A DNA stretch of 64,000 bases from Planctomycetota bacterium (lineage in GTDB: Bacteria > Planctomycetota > Phycisphaerae > UBA1845 > UTPLA1): NCBI GenBank assembly GCA_015654675.1, contig JAATGM010000050.1:26524-90523 (forward strand), written 5' to 3'. Position 1 is the stretch's first letter. Every line of letters begins with the position of its first letter. Both the position numbers and the translations under genes were made by a program. The notes beneath the pieces were generated by a model. That model had not been told where the DNA came from. It ran no database searches and saw only the letters and a program-made list of their open reading frames with translations. Shown piece by piece: positions 26,872 through 34,168 of this stretch.

Positions 26872-27731
26872 TGCGGGGCGGTTTTTTCGAAGAGGCAGAT
26901 GGCGGACCAGATTCGATTGCCGGGCGGGCCTTTCTTTTCGGGGAGCATGGCTAGCAGTCGGAGGAAGAAGGGGAGGCGGCCGAGCTTGGCGGCGGTTTTG
27001 AAGAAGGAGCGGACGTCGATGGCTGTCCAGCCATAGGGCTCGAAGAAGGCGGGGCCTTCGGGCGGGGCGAACTTGAGGACGGCGCCGGCTTCGTCGAGCG
27101 GCTTGGCGATGCGCTTGCGGAGCATGAGTAACAGGCGCGGGGATGTGACCTCAAAAACCCAGCGGTGAAAGTTTGATCGGGCGGCGAGGTCGGTGGCGAG
27201 TGAGCCGGCTTGCTCGTTGGTGAGGTAGATGATGAGGCCTTCGCTGACGATGAGGGTGCGAAGGTTGCGGGCGTTGAGCTTGTCGAAGAGCGCGCGGCGG
27301 GCGGGGAGGTCGGTCAGGTCGCAGGCGATGCGTTCGAGCTTGCAGCGCGGCTTTTCGCCGGCGAGGGCGGCTTCTTTTTCGGCGAGCAGGTCGGGGAGGT
27401 CGACTTCGACCCAGTTGAGCGAGGGGGGCAGGTTCATGCGGTAGGGGCGGGTGTCGAGGCCGGCGGCGAGGTTGATGATCTGCTGTGCGCCGTCGCGGAC
27501 TTGCTCGTCGATGAAGCGGTCAAAGAGGATGGTGCGGGTGACCCAGGGCCAGGAGATGTCTTTTTTCAGAGTGAGGGCGTCGGCGATTTGCTGACCCTGT
27601 TCGCCGGCGAGGCGTTTGGCGAGCGGGTCTTTGAAGAGGGCGTCGGGGCGATCGGTTTCGCGGGCGCGGTAGGCGGCGACCCAGCGGGCTGTGTCGGAGA
27701 TGTTTCGGACTGGGGGGAATTCTTTGCTCAT
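26868..27731 (-). CDS. LCM-family (TIGR00027-type) SAM-dependent methyltransferase
   Basis: A 287-residue member of the leucine carboxyl methyltransferase-like family: ARWVAAYRARETDRPDALFKD is replaced here by an N-terminal segment of that type, followed by NLAAGLDTRPYR (SAM motif) near residue 88, WVEVDLPDL, and VSEGLIIYL. Bacterial members methylate small carboxylates or polyketides; the substrate here is unknown. Its ATG overlaps the stop of the upstream methyltransferase gene (ATGA), so the two are probably coupled. Confidence 0.88.
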   Translation of the reverse strand: MSKEFPPVRNISDTARWVAAYRARETDRPDALFKDPLAKRLAGEQGQQIADALTLKKDISWPWVTRTILFDRFIDEQVRDGAQQIINLAAGLDTRPYRMNLPPSLNWVEVDLPDLLAEKEAALAGEKPRCKLERIACDLTDLPARRALFDKLNARNLRTLIVSEGLIIYLTNEQAGSLATDLAARSNFHRWVFEVTSPRLLLMLRKRIAKPLDEAGAVLKFAPPEGPAFFEPYGWTAIDVRSFFKTAAKLGRLPFFLRLLAMLPEKKGPPGNRIWSAICLFEKTAPH

Positions 27732-28561
27732 GGGTGCCTTTGTGCCACGGCTAGTAGGTGCGCGCTCGCGCCAAGCAGTGACGGTTCACGACCGAGGCGG
27801 TCGGCGGCTGCGAGGAGTCGCTCAGCTCGCTGCGGGTCGGACCAGTGGTGGTCGTGGTTGCGGAGGAGCCAGGCGGGGCCTTCTACGCCCTGGACTTCCT
27901 GCACGGTCAGGCCCGCGTCGGTGATTTCCTGCGCGAGCTCTTCGGGTTGGTGGAAGTAGGCGGTGGTGAAGAAGGCGGGGTTGTTGCTGGGGTTGAGGTG
28001 GCAGCCGTCCTTCAGGTCGCGCTCGACGATTTTCTGGAACTCGGGGATGTCGAGGTGGCCGCTGAAGAGGCCGTCGAGGACGGAGGCGAAGCGCGAGATG
28101 GCGGCGGCAAAGAGGAGGCCGCCGGGGCGGAGGACGCGGCGGGCTTCGCGAAGGGCGGCGATGCGGTCGGTGCGCTGCTGGAGGTGGTAGAGGGGGCCCA
28201 TGAGGAGGAGGACGTCGGCGGAGTTAACGGCGTGCGTGAGGGCGCGGGCGTCGCCGAGGGCGATGGAGGCGAGCTTGTGCGCGGCGGTGCGGTTGCGTTC
28301 GCTCGCTTGTTCGATGTGGCGCGGCATGGCGTCGATGAGGTGGACGGTGTGGCCGAGGCCGGCGAGCCAGAAGGAGTAGATGCCGGCTGCGCCGCCGATG
28401 TCGAGGATGACGCTGGGCGGCGGCGGGAGATGGGGCTGGATGATGCGTTGGGAGCGGACGAATTCGAGGCGCGAGTCGATGCGATCGAGGCGCGTGGCTT
28501 CTTCGACGAGGTCGTAGTGTTTGAAGATGGCTGGGTCGATCGTGGGTTTCGGCTCGTTCAT
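27728..28561 (-). CDS. SAM-dependent methyltransferase (class I)
   Basis: A 277-residue methyltransferase with motif I VILDIGGAAGIYSFWLA near residue 50, acidic HLIDAMP, DVLLLMGPLYHL and the post-motif RRVLRPGGLLFAAAISRFAS. The YHLxxRxDRxxAL region resembles small-molecule and tellurite-type methyltransferases. I favour ATG 28561, because TATCAT ends 7 nt before it; ATG 28570, three codons upstream and in frame, lies inside that hexamer and is the alternative. It is the first gene of a two-methyltransferase unit. Confidence 0.85.
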   Translation of the reverse strand: MNEPKPTIDPAIFKHYDLVEEATRLDRIDSRLEFVRSQRIIQPHLPPPPSVILDIGGAAGIYSFWLAGLGHTVHLIDAMPRHIEQASERNRTAAHKLASIALGDARALTHAVNSADVLLLMGPLYHLQQRTDRIAALREARRVLRPGGLLFAAAISRFASVLDGLFSGHLDIPEFQKIVERDLKDGCHLNPSNNPAFFTTAYFHQPEELAQEITDAGLTVQEVQGVEGPAWLLRNHDHHWSDPQRAERLLAAADRLGREPSLLGASAHLLAVAQRHP

Positions 28562-28568
28562 GGGCGGC

Positions 28569-28574
28569 ATGATA
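28569..28574 (-). promoter_or_regulatory. Possible -10 box 7 nt before a start codon
   Basis: TATCAT on the minus strand ends 7 nt before ATG 28561, and no Shine-Dalgarno sequence is seen. Same arrangement as at 25373 and 25890. Confidence 0.3.
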
Positions 28575-28600
28575 GCTGAGGCCGGCCGCGGGCGCGGTGA

Positions 28601-29812
28601 TCAATCATCGTCGTCGCCGTCGGGGTCGCGCTTGGCGGGGGCGCCGGGGGCAACGGCTGGGACGTCGTCGGATTTGGTGGGGAGTGCTTTGCGGACGGCG
28701 ATGTTGTCGAACGAGGAGGAGGCGTCGGCCTTCGTCCATAGGCCGACCATTCCGGGGGTGGTGATGGTTTTGTCGCGGCAGTCGAGGAGTTTTTGTCCGT
28801 CGAGGAAGCACTGGATGTGGTCGCCGAGCATTTTGATGCGGATGACGCGCCACTTGCCGGCTTCGGCTTTGACGTCGACGCCGGCTAGTTGGGTGCGCTT
28901 GCCTTTGACGACGTGGTAAACGCGGAAGTTTGTTTCGAGGGGATTGAGGCGGCAGATGTAGTAGTTGTTGGGATCGCTGCAGCGCCAGATGAGACCGCCG
29001 CCCTGGTCTTCCTTGCCGGTGTTGGCACGGAGGCGGGTGCGAAACTCGACGTCGTCGTAGCGGGTGCCGTCGGCCATGGCGAGGTTGAAGGCGTGCGAAC
29101 CGCTGGCGGCGTCGAGGTTGAGGACGTTGGGGCCAGACATGGGCTTGGCGTCTTTTTCGACGGTCCAGCGGGCTTTGCCTTCGGCGGGAGTGGTATAGCC
29201 AAATGTCCAGCCGGGCGGGGGCTTGCCGGTGGGGTCGCGGTCAAAGGTCCAGGCGCGTTCGTCGCGGTTGGTTTGCTGCGGGGCGGGTTTGACTTCGGCG
29301 TTGGCGGCGACCTGGAGGGTGGAGAAGGCGTTGTCTTTCAGCAGTTCAATGGTGAAGGCCGGGGCGCCGGCGGATGCGTCGGCCTCGGCGCGGACGATAC
29401 TGGCGCCGGGGTGTTTTTGCTGGGCGGCTTCGATGGCCTGGGCGAGCGAGAGTTTGGACTTTTCGAGGGCTGGTCGGAGGTTGGGATCGGGGTTTTTGAA
29501 GTCGTTCGGCATTGGCTCGGAGATGAGGATCTTGCCGTTGGAGGCGTCGATTTCGACTTCGGCTTCGTTTCCGTCTTTGAAGAAGACGACTTCATAGACC
29601 GGCTTGTTGGCGTCGAGGATCAGCTCAATCTTGTGGAAGAGGACGTTGCCGAGTTGCTTCGTCGTGATGTCGATGGCCTGGCGGGCGGACGTTTTGGATT
29701 GTTCAGCGGCGCGGCGGGTGATGTCATGCGAGAGGGCGTCAAAGCGTTCGGTGTCTTCGGCAAAGGTGGAAACGGAGAATGCCAGCACGATAACGATCGG
29801 GAGACGCTTCAT
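28601..29812 (-). CDS. Secreted protein with PepSY-like repeats and a LamG/DUF1080-like domain
   Basis: A 403-residue exported protein with a signal peptide (MKRLPIVIVLAFSVSTFA). Two PepSY-like modules follow: one near residues 40-95, whose YEVVFFKDGNEAEVEIDASNG is diagnostic, and a weaker one near 115-165. A beta-sandwich of the concanavalin/DUF1080 type follows from about 175 to 380 (GGGLIWRCSDPNNYYICRLN, FLDGQKLLD). The C-terminus is strongly acidic (PDGDDDD). It may bind a glycan or regulate a protease. The ATG overlaps the stop of the M50-like gene, so it belongs to a coupled three-gene unit. Confidence 0.75.
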   Translation of the reverse strand: MKRLPIVIVLAFSVSTFAEDTERFDALSHDITRRAAEQSKTSARQAIDITTKQLGNVLFHKIELILDANKPVYEVVFFKDGNEAEVEIDASNGKILISEPMPNDFKNPDPNLRPALEKSKLSLAQAIEAAQQKHPGASIVRAEADASAGAPAFTIELLKDNAFSTLQVAANAEVKPAPQQTNRDERAWTFDRDPTGKPPPGWTFGYTTPAEGKARWTVEKDAKPMSGPNVLNLDAASGSHAFNLAMADGTRYDDVEFRTRLRANTGKEDQGGGLIWRCSDPNNYYICRLNPLETNFRVYHVVKGKRTQLAGVDVKAEAGKWRVIRIKMLGDHIQCFLDGQKLLDCRDKTITTPGMVGLWTKADASSSFDNIAVRKALPTKSDDVPAVAPGAPAKRDPDGDDDD

Positions 29813-30426
29813 TGCGATGGCTCCTGGGTATGTGTTGCGGGTGAGATTGTAACGCGGGCGATGAGCGCGGCGGCAAGCAGTACACAGGAGATTATCGCGA
29901 AGGCCTGAAAGGCGGGGCCGGGGATTCCGAGGGCTACGGCCGCGTCGTAGGGTTCGCTGATTTTGTTTTGGCCCCAGAAGATGCTGCGACGGATGCCCCA
30001 GCTTGGGAGCATGTAGGTAAGCAGGTCGATCCACCAGAGTGACAGGACGACGAGGATCGTTTTTGCGGCGCGACTCCAGCGGCGGAGCCAGAGTAGGGCG
30101 ACCGCGATCACGGAGACCAGCCAGGTGCTCATGGCGCCGGCGAGGGCTTCGATGGCCTGGTGCGTCGGGGTGCTCACGCCGGATGATTCGCATTCGCCGT
30201 AGCTGCCGGACCAGCCCTTCCAGTGGAGTCGGGGCCAGAGTTGCAGGCCGTAGATTTCGAGTCGTTCGATTTTTCCGCCGCAGCATGTGGCGGCGAGGCC
30301 GTGGGCGAGTTCGTGGCAGAGCGTGCCGAGGGGATGACTAAGAATTAGAAGGATGAGGATGATCGGGGCACTGATCGCCGGCGACCGCCCCACTCCTGCG
30401 GGATGTTCAATGCGCGAGCGGCTCAT
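29809..30426 (-). CDS. M50B-like membrane metalloprotease
   Basis: A 205-residue integral membrane protein with the zinc-binding HELAHG at residues 38-43, inside or next to the first hydrophobic segment, as in site-2-protease-like families. Four or five further hydrophobic segments follow, and SEPYDAAVA near 160 may supply the third ligand. Start ATG 30426 overlaps the end of the upstream lipoprotein gene by 20 nt; further upstream the frame only reads antisense. Intramembrane proteolysis is the likely activity; the substrate is unknown. The coupled PepSY-containing neighbour could be its regulator. Confidence 0.7.
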   Translation of the reverse strand: MSRSRIEHPAGVGRSPAISAPIILILLILSHPLGTLCHELAHGLAATCCGGKIERLEIYGLQLWPRLHWKGWSGSYGECESSGVSTPTHQAIEALAGAMSTWLVSVIAVALLWLRRWSRAAKTILVVLSLWWIDLLTYMLPSWGIRRSIFWGQNKISEPYDAAVALGIPGPAFQAFAIISCVLLAAALIARVTISPATHTQEPSQ

Positions 30427-31273
30427 GCCCTTCGGGCCCCATCGAAATTGTGATCTCTCCGACTTCCGATGTGAGGTCAACGCGGGGCGACACTGCATCT
30501 CCCAGCCGACACTCGACGCGATTCTCGGTATGGGCCAGTTCGGCCGGCTGCAGGTCGCCGAGATCGATTCGGACCGGGCTGAGCGTAGACTCCGCCGAAA
30601 TGACGCCGCGGCGGTCGAGCGGAAGACGTAGCGCGATCTTACCCGCACGTACGCGGACGGCGACGTCGTCAGGTTCGCGCGGCATGACCCGCACGTCGGC
30701 ATCGCCGGCTTCGACGCGAATCTCAAGCCGCCCACCGGCCTCGATATCGGCGCTGCCGTCCTGCGTAACGATGGTCAGGCCGCCAAAGAGATCGCGCACG
30801 CGCACGGAGCCGGCGCCGGTTTCGAGGAATGCGCCGCGTCGAAATCGCGAGACCTCGAGCGCACCGACGACGTTTTTTGCCCGGATCACGGTGTCGGGAT
30901 GTGCAGAAAACGTCCAACGGGCTTCATGCTGGCGCTGACGCCAGTTGTTGGGGTGATCGATCATGGCCACGATTTCGGGTGGGCGACTACCGTGTCGCGG
31001 CTCCAGGCGGGCAGTCATTTCGCCGACGGCCTCGTTGGCGTCGGCCTGAGATGGTCCGCGGCCGATCAACTCGACCTCGGCGCGGATGCCGCGCACGGAC
31101 GGGTCGCCGCGGATGATGCAGTCTCCGAGGTAGTTCTCCAGCACCAGCACCGCCGCCGGCGGATCGGCCGTGAGGTCTACGTGGCGCGTGCTCTGGTATT
31201 TGCCGATGCAGCCGGTGAGGAATGGCAGGAGCAGATAGAGTGCGGCGGTATGATGTCGTCGTGCTCGATCCAC
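30407..31273 (-). CDS. Lipoprotein with beta-rich DUF4097-like region
   Basis: A 288-residue lipoprotein: basic n-region (MDRARRHH), hydrophobic core, lipobox LTGC with Cys at 22. The rest is an array of short beta strands (for example TIVTQDGSADIEAGGRLEIRV near 160-195) resembling the DUF4097 or auto-adhesin type of repeat. Function unknown. GTG 31273 is chosen because GGAG lies eight nt upstream and it gives a normal 22-residue lipoprotein signal; ATG 31306 is possible but has no ribosome site. The 5' end overlaps the divergent DUF309 gene head-to-head by 34 nt. Confidence 0.7.
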   Translation of the reverse strand: MDRARRHHTAALYLLLPFLTGCIGKYQSTRHVDLTADPPAAVLVLENYLGDCIIRGDPSVRGIRAEVELIGRGPSQADANEAVGEMTARLEPRHGSRPPEIVAMIDHPNNWRQRQHEARWTFSAHPDTVIRAKNVVGALEVSRFRRGAFLETGAGSVRVRDLFGGLTIVTQDGSADIEAGGRLEIRVEAGDADVRVMPREPDDVAVRVRAGKIALRLPLDRRGVISAESTLSPVRIDLGDLQPAELAHTENRVECRLGDAVSPRVDLTSEVGEITISMGPEGHEPLAH

Positions 31274-31809
31274 CGCTGCATTCTCCACGATATTCGTCGC
31301 GTCCATTTCCGGCGTATCGATACGTGCCGGGGCGATTTCCGCATCCGACCGCGCATGCGGCCGGACACAGCTTTGTTGCGCCGGGGCAGCCACACCATCG
31401 GGCGGCATTCGTTCCGGCCGAGCGATGGCGCGAGAGCGAGGATTATCTGTATGGCTGCGATCTCTACAACTACGGGTATTGGTGGGAGGCGCACGAGGCG
31501 TGGGAGGGATTATGGCAGGTGACCGACAAGCGCGGGGTGCAGGGACGGTTTTTGCAGTGCTTGATTCAGGTCGCCGCGTGCCACATGAAGTTGTTCGAGG
31601 AGAAGCGCGAGGGCGTGCGGAGTTTGCTTGCGTCGAGCGATGGGCATGCACGATTTGTAGTTGGAGAGCTTGTGGCGACGCGGGTATTCATGGGGTTGGC
31701 ATTTGCGGAATGGCGCGTTGCTGTGGCGGAGTACTACTCGCGCCGCGCGGCTGTTGCCCAATCCGGGCATGACGCCAGCACGTATCCTTATGTGCAGCTT
31801 ACAGCGTAG
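31240..31809 (+). CDS. DUF309 family protein
   Basis: A 189-residue protein with the DUF309 hallmark NYGYWWEAHEAWEGLW at about residues 75-90, a helical His/Glu/Trp motif, plus an N-terminal segment rich in Pro/His (AYRYVPGRFPHP) seen in planctomycete members. The family resembles small helical metal- or nucleotide-binding proteins, but its function is unknown. GTG 31240 is selected by AGGAG eight nt upstream; ATG 31222 and GTG 31261 are alternatives. It shares a 34-nt head-to-head overlap with the lipoprotein gene. Confidence 0.8.
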   Translation: MRRYDVVVLDPPLHSPRYSSRPFPAYRYVPGRFPHPTAHAAGHSFVAPGQPHHRAAFVPAERWRESEDYLYGCDLYNYGYWWEAHEAWEGLWQVTDKRGVQGRFLQCLIQVAACHMKLFEEKREGVRSLLASSDGHARFVVGELVATRVFMGLAFAEWRVAVAEYYSRRAAVAQSGHDASTYPYVQLTA

Positions 31810-32130
31810 AACGAATTTCCAAATGGGTCGGTCCTGTCGTTTGAGGTAGTTCTGGCTTGTGGATTGGTTGTGGATCGATGGTGATGGTTCAAAAAACGGA
31901 CCGCTCCGATCGTGTCGTGGTCAATATTAGCGCAGCCGGGGGGAAATTCGATTGCTGGAGCCGGATTTGCGGCGATATCATTCTGAATGTTCCAGTTTTC
32001 CAAGCTGGATGAGGACTATCCTCGGTGGGGTGACTTTAGAGTTTGGATTTCGAAGCCGATTTTTCGCGACGCCGGGTGTTCCCCATTCGAGAGCCGAAGT
32101 GCGAGTCCTGATTGGATGGAGAGAAATTAC
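31810..32130 (+). other. Intergenic region upstream of the beta-helix protein, candidate promoter at 31952-31981
   Basis: A 321-nt gap. TTGCTG (31952-31957) and TATCAT (31976-31981), spaced 18 nt, could form a promoter for the gene starting at 32131, giving a leader of about 140 nt. In-frame codons exist from 31987, but the product would lack a signal peptide at its N-terminus, so I do not extend the gene. Nothing else is recognisable. Confidence 0.4.
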
Positions 32131-34083
32131 GTGAACGAGCGATCAACGTCCGGTCTAATTTTGGTCAAATTGTGTCGTAATTGTGGAATACTTCTGGCAG
32201 CCCTCGCGCTGCTGATCGGTGGATCGGCGGCGATGGCCAACGGACCGTCGACGTTGCGGCTGACGGTCCCGACGCGGATGGTGAGCAACAAGACGCTGAC
32301 GCTGAAGGCGGAGTTGATCGACGCGGCCGGTCAGATTGACTGGCGAGTGTTCAATGTCACTGGTGTCGTTTCGGCGACCCGGGTATCGGATGGGAGTCCC
32401 GTACCGACTTCCATCACCGTTTTTGAGACGATGAGCGGTGGCGCCGGCGGCGGCGGGCCCTTCGCGGATGAGATTCGGCTCTATAACGGAGTCGGAAGCG
32501 TCTCAATTACGCTGGACAATGGCGCGGCCGAGGGGCCGGGAGATATTCTCGTCACTGTGACGGTTGGGGCGGCGTCGGCCTCGAAAGTGGTGACCGTGCT
32601 CGATGGCGGTGACGTCGGGATTTTTCGCAATCTGGCGGGAACGCTGACGGGGGCGGATCTGCTATGGCGGCCACAGGATGGTGTCATTCACCTATTTGGA
32701 GATGTGACCGTCGGGGCCGGAAGCACGCTGACCATCGAACCCGGGACGATCGTGATGGTGGATGCCGGGCCGCCGAACGCGGGTACGGCCATTCTGGTGA
32801 ACAGCGGGACCGTGCACGCGGTGGGGACACGAGAGCAGCCGATCGCGTTCTTTCCGAGTAGCGGTCCGTTGGCGATGGTTCTGCCGCAGAGCACGCAGAA
32901 CAATCCGCCATCGTGGCGGGGATTTTATCATTCGGGAAACGGAACCTCGACGTATCAGTGGATGATCGTTTCGGGAGCGGGAAACGCGATCGTCGTGGGA
33001 CATCCGCGGCCCCCGATTTTCCGGATGATGGATTCATATTCGGTAAACATGTCTGACAGTGTCGTGGCAGATTCACCAGGTAACGTGATGGTGGCGATCG
33101 CGGGTGCAAGCGGGACCTACCACGTTCAACGAAGCTTGTTCTCACGGTGCGGCATTGGCGGCGAATTTATTGGCACGGGTTATACAGCATTGTTCGAGGA
33201 TAGCTGGTTCACGCGGATTGGGCGGGCTCCGGAACCGAACGGCGTGGACGGCGATACGCTGCATTTCGATCGGCCGGGCAATACAGCAATCGTGCGGCGG
33301 TGCGTTCTGACGGATTGTGGCGATGACCTTATCGATCACAGCACCAGTGCGACGCCGGTGCTCGAGAACTGTCTTTTGTATGACGCTCGCGACAAGGTGG
33401 TCAGTCTGGACGGGACAGGACTCATCACCATGACGAACTGTCTGGCGTTTGATGCGCCCGGGCAGGTGCGCTGCGCCGGCGCTCCGGCGATTATTACCAA
33501 CTGCACATTTTCGACGACGTCATCCGTGAATGGGCAGAATTGCGTCACTAGCGCGATCCGGAATTCGGTGTTCTGGACATCCTCAATTCCGACCTGTTGC
33601 GGACTGGTCACCAACACAATCGTCGGAAACCCGAGCCACCTCGGTTGCGGCATCGGTAATCTTTCAGTCGATCCGATGTTCGCAAACCCGGCCACTGGGG
33701 ATTACACGCTGCTGCCCGGATCGCCGGCCCTGACGGCCGGCCCGCTTGGCGAGCAAATTGGATGGCTGGGCTTCCCTGTGCCGAGCGTCTGTCAATCGAA
33801 CTCGGATTGCAATGACAACGATCCGTGCACGGACGACTCGTGCGACAGTGGCATTTGTTCGTACAAGCCGATGATCTGTCCGCCGGGCATCCTGGGGGAC
33901 ATGAACTGTGACGGGCTCGTAAACACACTGGATATCCCAGCGTTCGCGCTCGCGACCGTTGACGCGAGTGCATATGCAAGCGCCTATCCCGGATGCAACA
34001 TTCGCCACGGCGACACGAATGGTGACACGCTTGTAAACGGGGCGGACGCGCAGGCGTTCGTTGCGCTGATCATCGGGCCATAG
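32131..34083 (+). CDS. Secreted right-handed beta-helix protein with C-terminal dockerin-like repeats
   Basis: A 650-residue exported protein with a signal peptide (hydrophobic ILLAALALLIGGSAAMA near 18-34). The central region (about 190-560) has the short repeated strands of a parallel beta-helix (TLTIEPGTIVMVDAG, RCVLTDCGDDLIDH, TNCLAFDAPGQV). A Cys/Asp-rich stretch (SDCNDNDPCTDDSCDSG) follows, then two dockerin-type loops: GDMNCDGLVNTLDIPAF near 589 and GDTNGDTLVNGADAQ near 627. GTG 32131 has GGAGA eight nt upstream. It may bind or cut polysaccharide, but no catalytic residues are identifiable. Confidence 0.82.
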   Translation: MNERSTSGLILVKLCRNCGILLAALALLIGGSAAMANGPSTLRLTVPTRMVSNKTLTLKAELIDAAGQIDWRVFNVTGVVSATRVSDGSPVPTSITVFETMSGGAGGGGPFADEIRLYNGVGSVSITLDNGAAEGPGDILVTVTVGAASASKVVTVLDGGDVGIFRNLAGTLTGADLLWRPQDGVIHLFGDVTVGAGSTLTIEPGTIVMVDAGPPNAGTAILVNSGTVHAVGTREQPIAFFPSSGPLAMVLPQSTQNNPPSWRGFYHSGNGTSTYQWMIVSGAGNAIVVGHPRPPIFRMMDSYSVNMSDSVVADSPGNVMVAIAGASGTYHVQRSLFSRCGIGGEFIGTGYTALFEDSWFTRIGRAPEPNGVDGDTLHFDRPGNTAIVRRCVLTDCGDDLIDHSTSATPVLENCLLYDARDKVVSLDGTGLITMTNCLAFDAPGQVRCAGAPAIITNCTFSTTSSVNGQNCVTSAIRNSVFWTSSIPTCCGLVTNTIVGNPSHLGCGIGNLSVDPMFANPATGDYTLLPGSPALTAGPLGEQIGWLGFPVPSVCQSNSDCNDNDPCTDDSCDSGICSYKPMICPPGILGDMNCDGLVNTLDIPAFALATVDASAYASAYPGCNIRHGDTNGDTLVNGADAQAFVALIIGP

Positions 34084-34138
34084 TAGGCCTCTCTAAGACG
34101 AACCGGATCTAGCTAAGACGGGACCCATTCCCCGCGGG

Positions 34139-34156
34139 GGGAGCGTGCGCGCTCCT
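34139..34156. terminator. Candidate bidirectional hairpin between convergent genes
   Basis: GGAGCG-TGCG-CGCTCC (34140-34155) forms a 6-bp GC stem, extendable by one G-U pair, directly after the palindrome CCCCGCGGGG. It lies between the convergent beta-helix and transporter genes. The following T-run is poor (TCTGTGT), so termination efficiency is uncertain. Confidence 0.4.
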
Positions 34157-34168
34157 CTGTGTCGCCGG

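Noticed and set aside
29812..30286. N-terminal extension of the PepSY protein
   Set aside because: It is antisense to the coupled protease gene, and the true signal peptide begins at ATG 29812.
31987..32130. Upstream extension of the beta-helix protein
   Set aside because: It would put about 48 residues before the signal peptide; GTG 32131 has a good ribosome site.
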